Both the position numbers and the translations under genes were made by a program. From contig JAJDTQ010000041.1 in assembly GCA_022827045.1 (NCBI GenBank), positions 1-6,572 of the forward strand: DNA of 6,572 nucleotides, read 5' to 3'. The notes beneath the pieces are model-generated. The model searched no databases. It was not told the origin of the DNA and saw only the letters and a program-made list of their open reading frames with translations. This DNA comes from Candidatus Binatia bacterium (GTDB lineage Bacteria > Desulfobacterota_B > Binatia > UBA9968 > JAJDTQ01). Of this stretch, positions 3,652 to 6,572 are shown in pieces; the stretch's first letter is position 1; each line of letters begins with the position of its first letter.

Positions 3652-6572
3652 ATGCTCGACGCACACACCGCACCGGACACATCCGTGCGCGTCCCGGTCC
3701 CCACCACGCTTCCGGCCCGGCCAGCCACCCTGAATCCCCGTCCTTGCGCCGATGACTCGCTGTTCACCGCGGCCAAAGCCCTCTTGCCGGTCCTGGAAGC
3801 CGGCCGGGCGCTCGACGCCGCAACCCTCCGGGACGCCATGACGCGAGCCTTCGGCGCCACGGATGCCCGGGGCGGCTGGGTCTGGAAGGACGCCTACGAG
3901 GCCGCAGAGGCCGCGGTCGTGCTGTTCATCCGCCGCCATGGCCGGACCATGCGCCGCCACGCCGGCGCCGGTCCGGACGGACCGTTCGCCATGCTCAGGA
4001 TGCTGGAGGCCGTGGCCGCCCTGGAACCCTCCCACACGAAGCGGTCGGAAGAGCAGATCCGCCTGCAGCAGTTTTCCACGCCACTACCGCTCGCCTATGC
4101 AGCCCTTCGGGCAGCGGCGATCCGGCCCGGCGACGTCGTGCTGGAGCCCTCCGCCGGCACCGGAATGCTGGCGGTGATGGCGGAATGCGCGCTCGGAAAC
4201 GGGGCCGGGAACCTCCATCTGAACGAGATCGCGGAAACCCGCTGCGCGTTGTTGTGCCGGCTGTTCCCCGAAACTCTGGTCACCGCCGTGAACGCCGAGA
4301 ACATCGCCGACCGCTTGCCCGGCGCCCGGCCTACCGTTGTCATCATGAACCCGCCGTTCTCGGCGACCCCGGGCGTCCACCGCATCCGCCACGACGCCGA
4401 CCTCCGGCACCTGAGCTCCGCTTTCTCCATGCTGCCGCCGGGAGGCCGGCTCGCGGCCGTCACCTCCGCCAAGTGCGTTCCGGGCGATTCCGACTGGAAC
4501 CGCGCGTTCGGGCGCCTCGATCCGCCCGCCCGGGTCGTGTTCACCATGGCCGTCGACGGCCGCGTCTACGCGCGCCGGGGTACCGGCTTCGACACCAGGC
4601 TCACCGTGCTCGACCGCACGGACCAGGCCGGCATCGACGTCGATCCCGGCGCCCGCGCCGCAACCGCCGCCGAGCTGCTCGACGCCGTCATCGCCCGGGT
4701 TCCGCCCCGCATGCCGGTGGAAGTCCGCACCATCACGGGCGCACCCGGCCGGGACCTCTTCGGCAACACGGCCACGCCAAGCCCCTCGAAGCGAAAAAAC
4801 ACAGCGAACGCCGCACCGCCTGCATCCGCGCCGGCCCATGACTGGGGAGCCGTGTCCAAACTCACTGTCGAGACCGGCCCGACGGATCCAGCCACAGACG
4901 CCGACAACGCCACCTCCGGACCCTATGAGCCCTGGAGGCCTGGCGCCTTCCAGGTTCCGGAAGCGGTAGCGCATCCGACGCCCCTAGTGCAGTCCGCTGC
5001 AATGGCCGCCGTCCCGCACCCGGCGCCGTCCTACCGCCCCATGCTGCCGGAACGCATCGTCGCGGACGGTCTCCTGTCCGATGCCCAGCTCGAAAGCGTC
5101 GTGCTGGCGGGCCAGGCCCACGAGGGCCATCTCGCGGCGAGCTACCGCATCGGCTCCGGCTGGGAGACCGTCCAGCGTTGTGGCGACGACGACCAAGGCG
5201 AGGCTGCCCTCACGGACGAAGGCGAGACGCTGTCGGCGCCGGTACGCTTCCGCCGGGGCTGGATGCTGGGCGACGGCACGGGCTGCGGCAAGGGACGCCA
5301 GGTCGCGGCCGTCATCCTCGACGGCTGGCTCCGCGGCCGGAAACGCGCGCTTTGGCTGAGCCAGTCGGACAAGCTCCTGGAGGACGCCCGCCGCGACTGG
5401 ACCGCGCTGGGCGGACGCGAGGACGACGTGGTCCCGCTCGGGAACTTCCGCCAGGGGGACGAGATCCCCTTCTCCACCGGCATCCTCTTCACGACCTATG
5501 CCACGCTGCGTTCGCCGTCCCGCCAGGGCCGCCCCTCGCGGCTCGACCAGATCGTGGGCTGGCTCGCCGGGGGACCCGACGAGGACGACCGCCACGCCTT
5601 CGATGGCGCCATCGTCTTCGACGAGGCCCATGCCATGGCCAACGCGGCCGGCGGCAAGGGCGCGCGCGGCGACGTGAAGCCATCCGCCCAGGGCCGCGCC
5701 GGCCTGCGCTTGCAGAACGCGCTGCCGGACGCGCGGATCACCTACGTGTCGGCCACCGGCGCCACCACCGTGCCCGGACTGGCCTACGCCGGCCGCCTCG
5801 GGCTGTGGGCAGCCGGCGAGACGCCGTTCGAGACCCGGACCGACTTCGTGTCGGCCATGGAAGCCGGCGGCGTCGCCGCCATGGAGGTGGTCGCGAGGGA
5901 TCTGAAGGCGCTCGGCCTGTATCAGGCCCGCGCACTGGCCTATCACGGCGTCGAGGTGGACATCCTGGTGCACGAGCTCTCGGAGGAGCAACGGCGCATT
6001 TACGATGCCTATGCCGGCGCGTTCAAGGTCATTCACGCCAACATCGAAGCGGCGCTCGAGGCCACGGGCATCATGCAGGGAGATTCCACTCTCAACAAGA
6101 ACGCGAAGTCGGCCGCGCTGAGCGCCTTCGAGAGCACCAAGCAGCGCTTCTTCGGCCATCTGTTGACGGCGATGAAGTGCCCCTCGCTGATCCGCGCCAT
6201 AGAGGCCGATCTCGACGCCGGTCGTTCGGCCGTGATCCAGCTCGTGTCCACGGGCGAGGCGCTCATGGAGCGGCGCATCGCGGAAATACCGGCGTCCGAA
6301 TGGGACGATCTCGGCATCGACCTGACGCCCCGCGAGGCCGTCCTCGACTTCCTGGCCCACGCCTTTCCCGTGCAGCTTCAGGAACCCTACACCGACGCCG
6401 ACGGGAACCTCATGAGCCGCCCCGCGGTCGACGCCGAGGGCCATCCGGTCCTCTGCCAGGAGGCCCTCGCGCAACGGGACGCGCTGCTGGAGCAGCTCGC
6501 CTCCCTGCCGCCGGTGCCCTCGGCCCTGGACCAGGTGGTCCAGCACTTCGGCCACGAGGCCGTGGCGGAAGT
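3652..6572 (+). CDS. Class I DNA methyltransferase fused to a strawberry-notch-type SF2 helicase (3' end outside window)
   Basis: The frame is open from ATG 3652 to the window edge without a stop: 973 complete codons. Residues about 35-120 are a helical N-terminal region of unknown role. Residues about 124-375 form a class I SAM-dependent methyltransferase: QQFSTPLPLAY (139-149), the SAM-binding motif LEPSAGTGML (164-173) and the catalytic NPPF (233-236), a combination typical of N6-adenine DNA methylases. A low-complexity linker follows (about 375-460, Pro/Ala/Thr-rich, with YEPWRP at 425-430). The helicase part then has Walker A GDGTGCGKGR (540-549, K547), DEAH (657-660) and SATGA (700-704), matching the strawberry-notch N-terminal ATPase domain. 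From about 764 the second, strawberry-notch C-terminal helicase domain begins (YHGVEVDILVHEL, IQLVSTGEALMERR). The window stops at FGHEAVAE, just before the expected late helicase motifs, so several hundred residues are probably missing. Phage P1 DarB, an antirestriction protein, has a related methylase-plus-helicase plan. Function here is inferred; cysteine 545 in the P-loop replaces the valine or alanine I expect. Confidence 0.9.
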   Translation, partial: MLDAHTAPDTSVRVPVPTTLPARPATLNPRPCADDSLFTAAKALLPVLEAGRALDAATLRDAMTRAFGATDARGGWVWKDAYEAAEAAVVLFIRRHGRTMRRHAGAGPDGPFAMLRMLEAVAALEPSHTKRSEEQIRLQQFSTPLPLAYAALRAAAIRPGDVVLEPSAGTGMLAVMAECALGNGAGNLHLNEIAETRCALLCRLFPETLVTAVNAENIADRLPGARPTVVIMNPPFSATPGVHRIRHDADLRHLSSAFSMLPPGGRLAAVTSAKCVPGDSDWNRAFGRLDPPARVVFTMAVDGRVYARRGTGFDTRLTVLDRTDQAGIDVDPGARAATAAELLDAVIARVPPRMPVEVRTITGAPGRDLFGNTATPSPSKRKNTANAAPPASAPAHDWGAVSKLTVETGPTDPATDADNATSGPYEPWRPGAFQVPEAVAHPTPLVQSAAMAAVPHPAPSYRPMLPERIVADGLLSDAQLESVVLAGQAHEGHLAASYRIGSGWETVQRCGDDDQGEAALTDEGETLSAPVRFRRGWMLGDGTGCGKGRQVAAVILDGWLRGRKRALWLSQSDKLLEDARRDWTALGGREDDVVPLGNFRQGDEIPFSTGILFTTYATLRSPSRQGRPSRLDQIVGWLAGGPDEDDRHAFDGAIVFDEAHAMANAAGGKGARGDVKPSAQGRAGLRLQNALPDARITYVSATGATTVPGLAYAGRLGLWAAGETPFETRTDFVSAMEAGGVAAMEVVARDLKALGLYQARALAYHGVEVDILVHELSEEQRRIYDAYAGAFKVIHANIEAALEATGIMQGDSTLNKNAKSAALSAFESTKQRFFGHLLTAMKCPSLIRAIEADLDAGRSAVIQLVSTGEALMERRIAEIPASEWDDLGIDLTPREAVLDFLAHAFPVQLQEPYTDADGNLMSRPAVDAEGHPVLCQEALAQRDALLEQLASLPPVPSALDQVVQHFGHEAVAE

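Noticed and set aside
3524..3733. Small + strand frame starting in the radC-helicase gap
   Set aside because: It has no convincing ribosome binding site, overlaps the start of the methyltransferase-helicase gene in another frame and has biased composition.
4984..6555. 523-residue open frame on the - strand
   Set aside because: It lies wholly opposite the methyltransferase-helicase frame, which has clear motifs throughout. Long antisense frames are expected in GC-rich coding DNA, and the translation shows no recognisable domain.

Overview
The window is a GC-rich (roughly two thirds or more G+C by eye), densely coded stretch with four genes, all on the + strand. The protein types, codon use and gene set resemble conserved backbone genes of plasmids and integrative or conjugative elements in high-GC Alphaproteobacteria. 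That assignment is inference from remembered family resemblance. No rRNA, tRNA, CRISPR array, insertion sequence, integrase or attachment site is visible.

Layout: (1) 2-928, the C-terminal 308 residues of a large ParB-type protein whose start lies upstream of the window. (2) 929-1013, a short gap holding a strong intrinsic terminator at 950-990. (3) 1014-2762, a 582-residue GHKL (Hsp90/MutL-type) ATPase with a long uncharacterised C-terminal part. (4) 2763-2934, a 172-base gap with a second terminator-like hairpin and a predicted branched RNA structure. (5) 2935-3516, a short RadC-family protein with a complete JAMM metalloprotease-type motif. (6) 3516-3651, a 135-base gap with several inverted repeats, one of which resembles a ParB-binding parS site. 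(7) 3652 to the window end, at least 973 residues of a DNA methyltransferase fused to a strawberry-notch-type superfamily 2 helicase, with no stop before the end. There is no gene-free stretch longer than 172 bases.

Taken together, the genes look like a DNA-handling module of a mobile element: a ParB-type DNA-binding or partition protein, a GHKL ATPase, a RadC/JAB protein and a methyltransferase-helicase of the kind related to phage P1 DarB and the polyvalent proteins of phages and conjugative elements. Their shared job is not established. Plausible roles are stabilising or protecting element DNA on entry into a new host, or countering host restriction. The GHKL ATPase and the regulatory layout (a terminator only 23 bases before a start codon, and palindromes before the helicase gene) are the least explained parts.
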